Shown one piece after another: positions 37,076 through 46,852 of a stretch of 64,000 bases of DNA. A program made the translations under genes and the position numbers. The notes beneath the pieces are model-generated. The model saw only the letters and a list, made by a program, of their open reading frames with translations. It was not told the origin of the DNA and did not search any database. The stretch spans positions 1-64,000 of the forward strand of contig CAYVKA010000016.1 in the NCBI GenBank assembly GCA_964451925.1. The letters run 5' to 3'. The stretch comes from Nevskia sp964451925 (GTDB taxonomy: Bacteria > Pseudomonadota > Gammaproteobacteria > Nevskiales > Nevskiaceae). How positions within the stretch are numbered: the stretch's first letter is position 1; every line of letters starts with the position of its first letter.

Positions 37076-40018
37076 TCAGGGAATGTTCCCGATCCCGATC
37101 CCGATCCTGGCGTCGCGGCGCTCGGCTGCCGCCAGCAGCGCGGCGCGGTTGCGGCGCAGATCCTTGCCGCTGCGCTGCGCCGGATACGGTAGCCCACCCT
37201 TGATGCCTTCCCACAGCAGGCGATCGTAACGGACCGGATCGAGCCGGTCCTCGACCGAGAAATCCATGCCACGGGTGCGGGCGGCCCACCAGCGCGCATC
37301 GTGCAGAAGCCTGGGGGCCTCGGGCCCGAGCGCGACGCCGCTCGGGAACGGCAGGGTCGAGCAGCCGGAGTTCTGGCCCTTGGCGCAGGGTGCGATGACC
37401 TTCGGCACGGTGGCGCTGAAGCTCCATTTGGCTTGGCTGAGGTCGAACACGTCGGTCATCGGCGCCTGGTAGGCGTCGTAGACGCTGAGGTGGCCGATGC
37501 CCAGCACATCCTCGATGGTACGCAGCATATTGACGGTGCTGTAATGTGTGGTGATAACGGCGCCCTGCTTGACGTAGGGCCCGGCGACGAAGCCGATGCT
37601 GCGGTGGGCGTCGACATGGTCGAGGCCTGCCTGGGCATCGTCCTCGACCACAAACACCAGGGTGTTGCCGGCATAGGGGCTCTTCGACAGGGTTTCCAAC
37701 AACTTGCCGACGGCGTAGTCGTTGTCGGCCACGTCGGCTTGCGGTGTGTTGACGCCGTTCAGCGAAGTGGAATAGTTGCCGGTGTGGTCGTGCATGAAGC
37801 GCACCAGGCTCAGCGCCGGCAGCTTGCCGCTCCGCACGAAGCCGGCGAATTCGCGCTCCCACTCGATCTCGCGGTAAAAGTCCGGGAAGGCGTTGTCGAA
37901 GCCGCGGAAGTAGGGGTCGGTAAGGGGCACCAGCTGCGGCGTGGACGAGTAGGCGACGACCTGGTTGTCGGCATAGGGCGTGGGATCTTCCGGAATCGCC
38001 CCGCTAGCGGAACCGTAGCGGCTGAGGTCACACATGAAACCGTAGTTGCGCACTGAGATGCCGGCGCGCAGCGCGGCGCTCCACAGGTAGCCCTGCTGCT
38101 GTTCGCCTTCCGGCCCGTCGGTGGCGGCCACGTCGCCGGTGCCGGCGAGCAGGTCCGGGTCGGACGGCGTGGCGGGATTGGCGGCCTGGCGGGCGGCGAC
38201 GGTGGGCAGGGCGACGTTGACGTTGCGATCGGTGCCCTCCACGTCGTAGCCGAGGCCGCGGTTGGCGTAGTTGAGGGGGATGCTCTTGACGCCGTAATCG
38301 CTCTCGCGCGCGGCGGTGCTCCACGGCCAGCCGTTGCCGCTAACCTCGCCCGGATCGTAAAAATTGTCGAGATCGACGAACTGCGAGGCGATGGCGTGCT
38401 GGTTCGGGGTGGTGGCCTTGCCGAACGTGGCCAGCAGGGGATCGCCGTTGCCCTCGGCCAAGTCGCCCAGCACTTGGTCGTAGGTGCGGTTTTCCTTGAC
38501 GATGTAGATGACGTGCTGGATCTTGCCGTGCAGGGTCTGCATCAGCGCCGCGTCCTGCGCGGAAGGGCTGTAGTCGAAGCCGTCGTTGCTCTTGACCTGG
38601 GCGGTCAGGTTCGCCAGCTGCGCGGCGTCCGGCACCGGGATGGTCTGGAAGCCGGCCTTCTCCAGCTGCAGAACATAGAAGCCGCGCAGCGTGTCGTTGG
38701 GGCCGGGCTCGCTCTTGCTGTTGACGACGTAGAGGGTTTTGCCGCCGCCGCCGACCACCACCGCCTGCGGGTACCAGCCGGTGGGGATCAGGCCGCTCAC
38801 CGCCGGCGCCGTGCCGCCCAGCGGGATCACCGCGACGGCATTGGTGCCGCCGTCGGTGACGTACAGGGTCGATTCGTCCGGTGACAGCGCCAGGCTGTTG
38901 GGGGCGGCGCCGCGAAAGCGCGTCGCGTCGCCGACCGTGCTGGACGGGGTGGTGGCAGCGATGCTCTGCGTCACGGTGTTGGTGGCGGTATCGATCACCG
39001 CCACGGCGTCGGCGTTGTCCATCACCGTGTAGAGGGTGGTCTGCGCCTTGTTCAGGATCATCTTGCCGGGGTTACCCGGCAGCGGGATGCGCGTGACGAG
39101 CGAAGGTGAGGCACCGCTGATGTCGAGCACGTCGATCTCGCGGTCGCGCTCGCTCGACACATAGGCGGTGCTGCCGGCGATGGTGACCCAGAACGGATAG
39201 GTCCCGCCCGGCGTACCGGGAGCGCCGCCGTTCTTGCCGGGGCGCAGGTCGAGCTCGGCGGCGACCGTGCCGCTTCCCAGGTTGAGCACCGAGACCGAGT
39301 CGTTCTCGAAATTGGCGACTACCAGGCGCTGGCCATCGGCGGTCACCGCCAGGCCGGAGGACACCGGTCCCTGGCCGAGGCCGTTGCCGCTCTTGTGGCC
39401 GAGCGCGATCGGCTGGCCGCTCTCGGCCCATTGCGATCCGCTCAGGGCGAAGGTGTGGACCTCGTCATTCATGCCGCCGGAGACGTAGAAGCGGCTGCCG
39501 TCCGGGGCGAAGGCTATGCCGGCGAAGGTATAGGGAACCGACAGGGTCTGCTTGAGCTGCGGCTTGGCGCCGCTGACATCGTAGACGAAGACCCACTCGG
39601 GCGGATTGGAGGGGGCGACTTCGTCGATCAGCAGCTTGTTGTAGCCGCTGGTGAGGATCAGCAGGGTCTTCTGGTCCGGGCTGAGCGCCTCGCTCATCGC
39701 CTGGCTCACCGCGAAGCCGGGCTCGGTCAGCGATTGCGTGACGAGGGTCTGGGTGGTCGAGCCGGGCGCGGCGGTGGGCGTGATGGTCTGGCCGGTGGGC
39801 AGCCATACCGCGGCCGGCGAGGAGCCGGAGCCCGAGGAGCCGCTCGAACTGCCGGAGGAAGTACTGGAGGAACCGCCACCGGACGAACTGCTGCCCGAGG
39901 AAGCGCCCACGCCGCTGTTCACGCTGGGACTGTTGCCGTGAACGCAGCCGCTGAGGACCGTGGCGGCCAGCAGCGCCGCCGCCACCTGGTTTGCCGCAAA
40001 AGAGATGCTGCCAGCCAT
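37076..40018 (-). CDS. Lipoprotein: YVTN-type beta-propeller plus phosphoesterase domain
   Basis: 980 residues from ATG at 40018. A lipobox (LAATVLSGC, Cys at about 25) and a Ser/Gly-only linker (about 39-67) precede a seven-bladed propeller (about 70-480). The propeller has repeats such as SPDQKTLLILTSG, APDGSRFYVSGG, TADGQRLVVANFEND and SPDESTLYVTDGG. The C-terminal half matches the phosphoesterase family of phospholipase C/acid phosphatase (HVIYIVKENRTYDQVLGD with the metal site; PALSLVRFMHDHTGNY; TLVFVVEDDAQAGLDHVDAHR; SIGFVAGPYVKQG). It is thus an exported, lipid-anchored phosphatase-like or phospholipase-like protein. Substrate unknown. The start was chosen to put the lipobox in a normal signal peptide. 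Confidence 0.88.
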   Translation of the reverse strand: MAGSISFAANQVAAALLAATVLSGCVHGNSPSVNSGVGASSGSSSSGGGSSSTSSGSSSGSSGSGSSPAAVWLPTGQTITPTAAPGSTTQTLVTQSLTEPGFAVSQAMSEALSPDQKTLLILTSGYNKLLIDEVAPSNPPEWVFVYDVSGAKPQLKQTLSVPYTFAGIAFAPDGSRFYVSGGMNDEVHTFALSGSQWAESGQPIALGHKSGNGLGQGPVSSGLAVTADGQRLVVANFENDSVSVLNLGSGTVAAELDLRPGKNGGAPGTPGGTYPFWVTIAGSTAYVSSERDREIDVLDISGASPSLVTRIPLPGNPGKMILNKAQTTLYTVMDNADAVAVIDTATNTVTQSIAATTPSSTVGDATRFRGAAPNSLALSPDESTLYVTDGGTNAVAVIPLGGTAPAVSGLIPTGWYPQAVVVGGGGKTLYVVNSKSEPGPNDTLRGFYVLQLEKAGFQTIPVPDAAQLANLTAQVKSNDGFDYSPSAQDAALMQTLHGKIQHVIYIVKENRTYDQVLGDLAEGNGDPLLATFGKATTPNQHAIASQFVDLDNFYDPGEVSGNGWPWSTAARESDYGVKSIPLNYANRGLGYDVEGTDRNVNVALPTVAARQAANPATPSDPDLLAGTGDVAATDGPEGEQQQGYLWSAALRAGISVRNYGFMCDLSRYGSASGAIPEDPTPYADNQVVAYSSTPQLVPLTDPYFRGFDNAFPDFYREIEWEREFAGFVRSGKLPALSLVRFMHDHTGNYSTSLNGVNTPQADVADNDYAVGKLLETLSKSPYAGNTLVFVVEDDAQAGLDHVDAHRSIGFVAGPYVKQGAVITTHYSTVNMLRTIEDVLGIGHLSVYDAYQAPMTDVFDLSQAKWSFSATVPKVIAPCAKGQNSGCSTLPFPSGVALGPEAPRLLHDARWWAARTRGMDFSVEDRLDPVRYDRLLWEGIKGGLPYPAQRSGKDLRRNRAALLAAAERRDARIGIGIGNIP

Positions 40019-40298
40019 GTAGGTATGTGCTCCCTGTAGCCCATCCCGGAGGAATCGGGATCCCGCGGCCCCAACGATTTCATTCCGCTCTTCCGGCGGA
40101 ATGTCCGTGTCCTGCATCCCGTTTGAACGGCGAATCGCGCTGTGCCGGATGCGTAACGAACGGTACGAGACGGACCAAAAATTTCGGGTCGATCATGCCG
40201 CGCTGCGCCGGCTTGTCGATCCGAATTTTTCGTGGCGAGCGGGCATTGTGCAGAAGCCTTGTTTCAGCTTCGCGACTCAGCTCGCCGAACCTGGGAGG

Positions 40299-40418
40299 TC
40301 AGTGTCCCGGCATGCTCCAGGTCCATTCACGGACCACCGGCCTGTGGGTGTCGCAGGTGCAGGTGCACGGCCGTTGCTCCACCAGCAGCCGGTTCAGTTG
40401 CGCCTTGAGGGCCTGGCC
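40299..40418 (-). pseudogene. Possible coding fragment with a CTCTCD motif
   Basis: A 39-codon stretch between two stops reads LKAQLNRLLVEQRPCTCTC followed by DTHRPVVREWTWSMPGH. It has protein-like composition and clustered cysteines but no start codon or ribosome site. It may be the end of a gene truncated by rearrangement. No family is recognised. Confidence 0.25.
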
Positions 40419-40440
40419 TCAGAAGGCTCGTTGTCTTGGA

Positions 40441-40491
40441 GTAGCAGATAAGTCGGAGTAGCAGATAAGTCGGAGCAGCAGATAAGTGGTG
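40441..40491. repeat. Three tandem 17-bp repeats
   Basis: GTAGCAGATAAGTCGGA occurs at 40441-40457 and again at 40458-40474. A diverged third copy (GCAGCAGATAAGTGGTG) is at 40475-40491. They have no spacer, so this is not a CRISPR array. They lie about 130 bp from the tRNA-Val 3' duplication. Confidence 0.9.
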
Positions 40492-40571
40492 AGAAAAGGC
40501 GTGCGGCCGGCCAGCTTGAAGGGATGGCGTTCTTGATTGCTGCGATCAGGCCCAATCTACGGACAGTTTCC

Positions 40572-40588
40572 GGTACTTTTTCCGTACC
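40572..40588. repeat. GGTAC/GTACC inverted repeat
   Basis: GGTAC (40572-40576) and GTACC (40584-40588) with a 7-bp T-rich centre. Similar GTAC palindromes occur in the control region between att sites and P4-type integrase genes; no integrase gene is present here. Confidence 0.5.
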
Positions 40589-40621
40589 CCATATCGGGAG
40601 TACATCTAACTCATTGATTTA

Positions 40622-40646
40622 TTGGTAGGCGCGCGATTGGACTCGA
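40622..40646 (-). repeat. Duplicated tRNA-Val 3' end, att-like
   Basis: TTGGTAGGCGCGCGATTGGACTCGA repeats the antisense of the tRNA-Val 3' end (40781-40803), with one extra CG. The copy begins about 160 bp from the tRNA on its 3' side, where the far attachment site of a tRNA-targeting element would lie after loss of the element. Confidence 0.6.
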
Positions 40647-40781
40647 CGATTTCGCCCGGAGCGAAATCGGATGCCGGAGCGGCCCCGGAGCGCAAGCGGG
40701 GGGACGCGGCCCTCGGATGTGACGCGCAACCACGACCCGACGGGCGTTGGTGAGAGTCCAGCAGGGAAGCTCGAAGGAAAT

Positions 40782-40858
40782 TGGTAGGCGCGATTGGACT
40801 CGAACCAACGACCCCCACCATGTCAAGGTGGTGCTCTAACCAGCTGAGCTACGCGCCT
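40782..40858 (-). tRNA. tRNA-Val (GAC anticodon)
   Basis: 77 nt with encoded CCA. Acceptor AGGCGCG pairs with CGCGCCT; the D loop has AGCTGGTTAGAGC; the anticodon arm CCACC-TTGACAT-GGTGG gives GAC. The T arm is GTTGGTTCGAGTCCAAT. Confidence 0.96.
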
Positions 40859-40886
40859 ATACGCCGATCAGCGTAAAGAGGGGCGG

Positions 40887-40915
40887 ATTATACGGGCTGC
40901 CGCGCATCCTTGCCA
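40887..40915 (-). promoter_or_regulatory. Putative promoter of tRNA-Val
   Basis: On the minus strand TATAAT (40892-40887) lies 17 bp after TGGCAA (40915-40910, weak -35). The -10 ends about 28 bp before the tRNA 5' end and is followed by a GC-rich discriminator, as for stable RNA promoters. Confidence 0.6.
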
Positions 40916-41000
40916 GTGATTCCGGCGGGGAGCGCCCGGCCGCCGGCGAAATGGTTGAGTCCAGCCTCGCGGCTGCCAACGACGGGGCCGGACCGGCCGT

Positions 41001-42350
41001 TCAATTCGCGCTGCCGCCGCAGCCGGTGAAGACCTGCTTCGGCGAGCCGCGGTAAGCCGTAGCCAGGGCCTGAAATTCGCTGACCTTGCAGTAGGCGAGT
41101 TGCGGCGTATAGGCCCCCATGGTGGGGCTGCCGCTGGCGCCGCTGAAGTGGTCGGCGGCCAGCAGCTGGCGATAGATCACCGTGGCGGGGGAGCGGGAGC
41201 CGAACGGCATCCAGTTGAAGCCACGGGCATAAGCCGGCGGAGTCATGTCGCCGGTGACGACGATGTTGTAATAACCGTCCGTGTCCAGCGTGGCCTGGAA
41301 ATCGCCGACGCAGGCGATGACTTCCAGGCTGAGCGAGGTGTTCTGGCAAACCGACCAATACCGAACGTCCGCCGGCCGATTGCCGGCGTACTGCGGCGAG
41401 CCGGTATAGGTCGGGGCCTTGCCGCGGACCAGGTACAGATAGCCGGCCGGCAGCGTGGCGCTGGCTGACATGTACTGGTTGTCGCCGTTGACGCCGGCAT
41501 CTTGCCCGGGGACGCCGGAGTCCTTGTACAGCGCGAACGCCGGATTGGTCGGTGCGCTCGTCGCCGCCTGGCCTGGCGTCAGCGGAATCGAATAGAGGAT
41601 GCTTTGCGCAAGCAAGGAACTGAGGTTCTGGCAATAGAGCGCACTGGTGTCGCCAGAGAATGGCGCGCCGTTGATCGACAGCGTGGGCAATGGCACGCCG
41701 CCCGAAGCGGTGGGGCCTGCCGGCCGGTAGACCCGGTACAGCAGGTACAACTGCTGTACCGAAGGCAGGCTGGCACCACCAGCGCCCAGTTGCGGCGGTA
41801 CGTAGAGCGTGTTCGGGACGGGCCTGGGCGGTGGTGAGCCAAACACCACGTAGGCCGTATAAGCGGCGCCACTGCGGGAAGCGCCCGGCTTGAGTTGGGT
41901 CTTGTTTGCGTAGGGGTTGGCGTCCGGGGTATTGGTGGCCAGTGAGCAGTCGTGCAAGGTGCCCTGCAGCTGATAGCTGCTGTTGTACAGGCTGACGGAG
42001 AAGAAGCGGGCGTCCGGAAAGCGGCCGTCGATGCGCACCGCCGTGCCGGCCGCATCGATCAGCGGCAGGCTTGCCTGCCAGTAGGTCGCGTTGGATTCCG
42101 GAAAGGCGAAATTCTCGGAGGAGCCGCCGCCGTAGATCACCGACCAATCACAGCCACTCAATGCCGGCTCCAGCAGCAGCGCGCCCAGGGAGTTCGGCAC
42201 GGCCGGCTGAGCGTTTCCGTAGATTCCCGGTGTGTATTCGCCCGCCCCCGGCGGGGCAATGCCGGTGCCCTGAGCATGAGCCGGATTCCACAGCCAGAAG
42301 GCTGCTGTGGACAGGGCAACACATACTGCGCCTCGGATGGACGTAATCAC
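41001..42350 (-). CDS. Secreted hypothetical protein (distant DUF1214/1254-like ending)
   Basis: 449 residues with a clear signal peptide (MITSIRGAVCVALSTAAFWL, cleavage near AHA-Q, residue 26). The N-terminal half has PNSLGALLLEPALSGCDWSV and DGRFPDARFFSVSLYNSSYQ, and the C-terminal half has RYWSVCQNTSL, DTDGYYNIVVTGD and NWMPFGSRSPATVIYRQLL. The pattern of a strand-rich fold with W/F-S and N-W-L/M-P motifs recalls DUF1214, but the match is by eye only. Six cysteines suggest disulphides. Divergent from groEL across a 214-bp region with a TATAAT on this strand (42417-42412). Confidence 0.7.
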   Translation of the reverse strand: MITSIRGAVCVALSTAAFWLWNPAHAQGTGIAPPGAGEYTPGIYGNAQPAVPNSLGALLLEPALSGCDWSVIYGGGSSENFAFPESNATYWQASLPLIDAAGTAVRIDGRFPDARFFSVSLYNSSYQLQGTLHDCSLATNTPDANPYANKTQLKPGASRSGAAYTAYVVFGSPPPRPVPNTLYVPPQLGAGGASLPSVQQLYLLYRVYRPAGPTASGGVPLPTLSINGAPFSGDTSALYCQNLSSLLAQSILYSIPLTPGQAATSAPTNPAFALYKDSGVPGQDAGVNGDNQYMSASATLPAGYLYLVRGKAPTYTGSPQYAGNRPADVRYWSVCQNTSLSLEVIACVGDFQATLDTDGYYNIVVTGDMTPPAYARGFNWMPFGSRSPATVIYRQLLAADHFSGASGSPTMGAYTPQLAYCKVSEFQALATAYRGSPKQVFTGCGGSAN

Positions 42351-42501
42351 AGTCGGAACTCCCCCAAGCGACTGCCGCGTCCATGCCGGCGATTGATATA
42401 AAGTCGCTTAAATTATAGCCATACAGCCGCTGCAGTGTGTGACAGGCGTATGGACGGATTCCGGGAAGGAAGGCGTCGGAGCGGCGGACGGCTGTTGGGT
42501 T

Positions 42502-42515
42502 TTGACCTGGATCAA
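42502..42515 (+). promoter_or_regulatory. FNR/ANR-type box upstream of groEL paralogue
   Basis: TTGACCTGGATCAA fits TTGAT-N4-ATCAA with one mismatch. Its centre is 56 bp before the groEL ATG. No good -10 lies at the class II distance; TGTAAT at 42545-42550 is the nearest. It also sits upstream of the divergent secreted-protein gene. Confidence 0.55.
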
Positions 42516-42564
42516 TGCCTGACTGAGAGCGGCGGCCCACCATCTGTAATAGGAGGTGGTATCC

Positions 42565-44175
<1,611 letters not shown>

Positions 44176-44203
44176 CGCACGGCCGGCGTCGCCTCCTGGC
44201 CGC

Positions 44204-45115
44204 TTAGCGGAGGTGCGGCGCGCCCAGCGGCGTGAGTCGGTCGAGCGTACCGATCAGTTCGCCAATGCGCGGAATCGGGCCCTCGTCGCTGAACAGGCGG
44301 GCATAGCGGCCGTCGTCGAGCAGGCTGCTCAGCGCGTGCGCCGTGCCGTCGACATAGGCCATGTTCGCCACCAGGCGCACGCCGTGGCTGTAGTCGGCAT
44401 AGCGCCAGCCGTGCACCGTGCTCAGCGGTTGGATCGGCTTTCCGTCCGTCTTGTGCCAGCCATAGATGGCCACGCGATCCTGCATGGTCCACAGGCGCCC
44501 TGTGAGCACCAGGTCTTTCTTGTCGCCGGACGTTAGCGTGCCCAGCGGGGCCTCATACGTCGCCCTTTGCTCGCGCACCATGTTGTTGTGCCGCCAGTAG
44601 TACGCGGTGGAACGCATGGCGTCGCCCGCCGGCAGCGGTTGCGGCTGCAGGTGCACCGGCGATTGCGAATAAACGGCATCGACCATGTGGCGGGTGGGGA
44701 GTGTGAAGCCGAAACGGGTGGCGATGGCCAGAGCCGTCTCCAGGCGCATCGGCGCCAGGAAATAGTCGTCGTCGGAGCCAATGGCCAGGTAGTCGGGCAT
44801 GACGCAGATGGTGACGCTGGATGCGCCGGCTCCATGCTGCGAGTCGAGCGATACCGGCGACAGGCGCCGCAGGAACCCGGGCATGTTGCCGGCCGAGAAT
44901 TCGCGCAGGATCGCCGCTTCGCGCGACTCGTCGTCCATGCCCTGAAGCTGGCGCGCGAACGCGCTGCCGGATGAAGCGTCCGCCGCGCGCGCGGGGATCG
45001 CTGCGCTCAATGCGGCATCGCAGGACTGTTGCGCGGCGGTGGCGCACAACGGAAACGCCACGGCGATGGTCAGCGACCGTGCGAGATTTTTCCACCTGGG
45101 GCAGCTGGGTTTCAT
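44204..45115 (-). CDS. Secreted hypothetical protein
   Basis: 303 residues from ATG at 45115, chosen for GAGGTGAAA directly before it and for the signal peptide that follows (RSLTIAVAFPLCATAAQ). The mature part has VTICVMPDYLAIGSDDDYFLAPMRLETALAIA, HMVDAVYSQSPVHLQPQPLP and YGWHKTDGKPIQPLSTVHGW. It reads like a compact soluble periplasmic enzyme or binding protein, with Asp/Tyr-rich loops, but I recognise no family. Convergent with groEL (28 bp apart). Its upstream region (45116-45352) is shared with the next operon and contains a perfect FNR-type palindrome about 155 bp from this start. Confidence 0.7.
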   Translation of the reverse strand: MKPSCPRWKNLARSLTIAVAFPLCATAAQQSCDAALSAAIPARAADASSGSAFARQLQGMDDESREAAILREFSAGNMPGFLRRLSPVSLDSQHGAGASSVTICVMPDYLAIGSDDDYFLAPMRLETALAIATRFGFTLPTRHMVDAVYSQSPVHLQPQPLPAGDAMRSTAYYWRHNNMVREQRATYEAPLGTLTSGDKKDLVLTGRLWTMQDRVAIYGWHKTDGKPIQPLSTVHGWRYADYSHGVRLVANMAYVDGTAHALSSLLDDGRYARLFSDEGPIPRIGELIGTLDRLTPLGAPHLR

Positions 45116-45264
45116 TTTCACCTCGTCGATCCGCGGCATCGTAATGCCCGCGTCAAGATCAAGCATGGACGAATCCGTCCACCTGCTGCGGGCCGGGCCG
45201 ACCAAGGGCTGATACGGCGCGCCAAGCTGTTGCGCCGAAGAAAAGGCGCTGTCGGGCGCTGCCC

Positions 45265-45278
45265 TTGATCCAAATCAA
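45265..45278. promoter_or_regulatory. Perfect FNR/ANR-type palindrome
   Basis: TTGATCCAAATCAA is a perfect TTGAT-N4-ATCAA site. A TAAGAT hexamer (45302-45307, four of six -10 bases) puts transcription start near 45314, so the site centre is at about -42, the class II activation position. The gene start is 45353. Confidence 0.7.
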
Positions 45279-45352
45279 GGCGCCAGCAGCTGTGCGCTTC
45301 CTAAGATTCCCGGCGTTACCTGTTCTTTTCATCCCGCGCTCAGGAGACCGCA

Positions 45353-45802
45353 ATGAACCGGAAAAGTTCCGAATTCAGACTGCTCGGTGTACATCTGGCT
45401 GCCGCCATTGCCTTGCTCGCCGTGGGCGTCAATGCCGATGATGCGGCGCTACCCGAACTCAGGCATGCCGGAGACATTGGCTACCGCAGCGGCGGCGTCG
45501 GTGCGGATGAGGCGCACGCGATGCGTGCCGATGCGCCCAGGCATTCTTTGACGCTGATTTTCGCGGCGCGGATCGGCGGCCGCGACGCGTATACCGCGAA
45601 CGTCGATATAAGCGTCGCCCGCAGCGACGGGACGCAGTTGCTCAACGCCCGCTCGGATGGCCCGATCATGTCGTTCAATCTGCCCGCTGGGACCTATCGC
45701 ATCACCGCGGCGAGCGATGGGCGCAGCCAGACGCAGACCGTGGTGATCGCCGCCGGCGCCCGCCGGCAGACGGTTTTCGAATGGCCCGAGGCGGGGCAGT
45801 AG
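45353..45802 (+). CDS. Small secreted protein, carboxypeptidase-regulatory-like fold
   Basis: 149 residues with a signal peptide (LLGVHLAAAIALLAVGVNA-DD). The mature part ends with an Ig-like or carboxypeptidase-regulatory-like beta sandwich: ANVDISVARSDGTQLLNARSDGP, FNLPAGTYRITAASDGRSQTQTVVI. AGGAG lies before the ATG. It is the first gene of a tightly spaced plus-strand operon (next gene 6 bp on), and the FNR-type site precedes it. The fold is usually a binding or dosage-sensing accessory domain; role unknown. Confidence 0.75.
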   Translation: MNRKSSEFRLLGVHLAAAIALLAVGVNADDAALPELRHAGDIGYRSGGVGADEAHAMRADAPRHSLTLIFAARIGGRDAYTANVDISVARSDGTQLLNARSDGPIMSFNLPAGTYRITAASDGRSQTQTVVIAAGARRQTVFEWPEAGQ

Positions 45803-45808
45803 CGGCTC

Positions 45809-46852
45809 ATGGCTCTCCCGGCAATTCTGATCACCGGTGGTTCCGGGTTCCTTGGCATCAACCTGTGCCGCCACCTGCTCGCGCGCGGCTATGCGGTGCG
45901 AAGCCTGGATATTGCGCCGTTCGACTATCCCGAGCGCGACCGGGTGGACGCCATCGTCGGCGACATCCGTGACCGCGCCACCATGGACGCCGCGGCCCGC
46001 GGCATGGGCATCATCGTGCATGCCGCGGCGGCGCTGCCGCTGAGCAGTCCCGCGGACATCTTCTCCACCGATGCCGAGGGTACACGCACCGTGCTGGAGA
46101 GTGCTTTCCACAATGGCGTGTCGCGGGTGATCTTCACCTCCTCGACCTCGGTGTACGGTATCCCCGACCATCATCCGCTGTACGAGACCGATGCCGTTCA
46201 TGGCGTGGGGCCGTATGGTGAAGCGAAGATCCGGGCCGAGCGCCACTGCGAAGAATTCCGTGCCGCCGGCCATTGCGTGCCGGTGTTGCGTCCGAAGAGC
46301 TTCGTCGGGCCGGAAAGGCTGGGCGTGTTCGAACTGCTCTACGACTGGGCCGCGGCCGGCAGGAATTTCCCGGTCCTGGGATCCGGCAACAACCCCTATC
46401 AGCTGCTCGACGTCGAGGATCTGTGCGTGGTCATTGAGCTGTGCGCCTCGCTCGATGCCTCGCTGGTCAACGATACCTTCAACGTCGGCGCGGTGGAGTT
46501 CGGCACCATGCGCGAGAACTTCCAGGCGGTGCTGGACCGCGCCGGCCACGGCAAGCACGTCATCGGGCTGCCGGCGCGGCCCGCCATTCTGGCGCTGAAG
46601 GCGCTCGAACGTTTGCACCTGTCGCCGATCTACCAATGGATCTACGACTCCGCGGCGCAGGAGAGCTTTGTTTCGGTCGAGAAGCTGCAGCATCGGCTGG
46701 GCTTTACGCCGCATTACTCCAATACCCAGGCGCTGCTGCGCAATTTCGACTGGTATCTGCAACATCGCGACGAGTATCGTGGCAGAACCGGCATTTCGCA
46801 TCGCCTGCCGTGGAAGAGGGGGGCTTTGCGACTGGCCGAATTCTTTTTCTGA
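45809..46852 (+). CDS. NAD-dependent epimerase/dehydratase (extended SDR)
   Basis: 347 residues. Rossmann start ILITGGSGFLGINLCRHLLARGY, acidic residue after strand 2 (LDIAPFD), IVHAAAALPL, TSSTSVYG with the catalytic Ser/Thr, and YGEAK supplying the Tyr-x-x-x-Lys pair. PYQLLDVEDLCVVIEL and FNVGAVEFGTMRENF belong to the sugar-binding half. It should act on a nucleotide- or lipid-linked sugar. Its TGA overlaps the ATG of the HAD-UbiA gene (TGATG), pointing to a joint pathway. Confidence 0.92.
   Translation: MALPAILITGGSGFLGINLCRHLLARGYAVRSLDIAPFDYPERDRVDAIVGDIRDRATMDAAARGMGIIVHAAAALPLSSPADIFSTDAEGTRTVLESAFHNGVSRVIFTSSTSVYGIPDHHPLYETDAVHGVGPYGEAKIRAERHCEEFRAAGHCVPVLRPKSFVGPERLGVFELLYDWAAAGRNFPVLGSGNNPYQLLDVEDLCVVIELCASLDASLVNDTFNVGAVEFGTMRENFQAVLDRAGHGKHVIGLPARPAILALKALERLHLSPIYQWIYDSAAQESFVSVEKLQHRLGFTPHYSNTQALLRNFDWYLQHRDEYRGRTGISHRLPWKRGALRLAEFFF

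Larger units (their letters stand above)
40019..40781. other. Relic region between lipoprotein gene and tRNA-Val
   Basis: About 760 bp without an intact gene. It holds a coding fragment (40299-40418), three tandem 17-bp repeats (40441-40491), a GGTAC/GTACC inverted repeat (40572-40588) and a second copy of the tRNA-Val 3' end (40622-40646). Frames of up to 156 codons on the plus strand (around 39991-40461) show no family, signal peptide or ribosome site and are not called. Together the pieces look like the remnant of an element that once integrated at the tRNA gene. Confidence 0.5.

Noticed and set aside
39991..40461. 156-codon and 116-codon plus-strand frames as genes
   Set aside because: No ribosome site, no family features, and they cover promoter and relic sequence.
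40441..40491. Possible CRISPR array
   Set aside because: Units are 17 bp and directly adjacent with no spacers; no cas genes are near.
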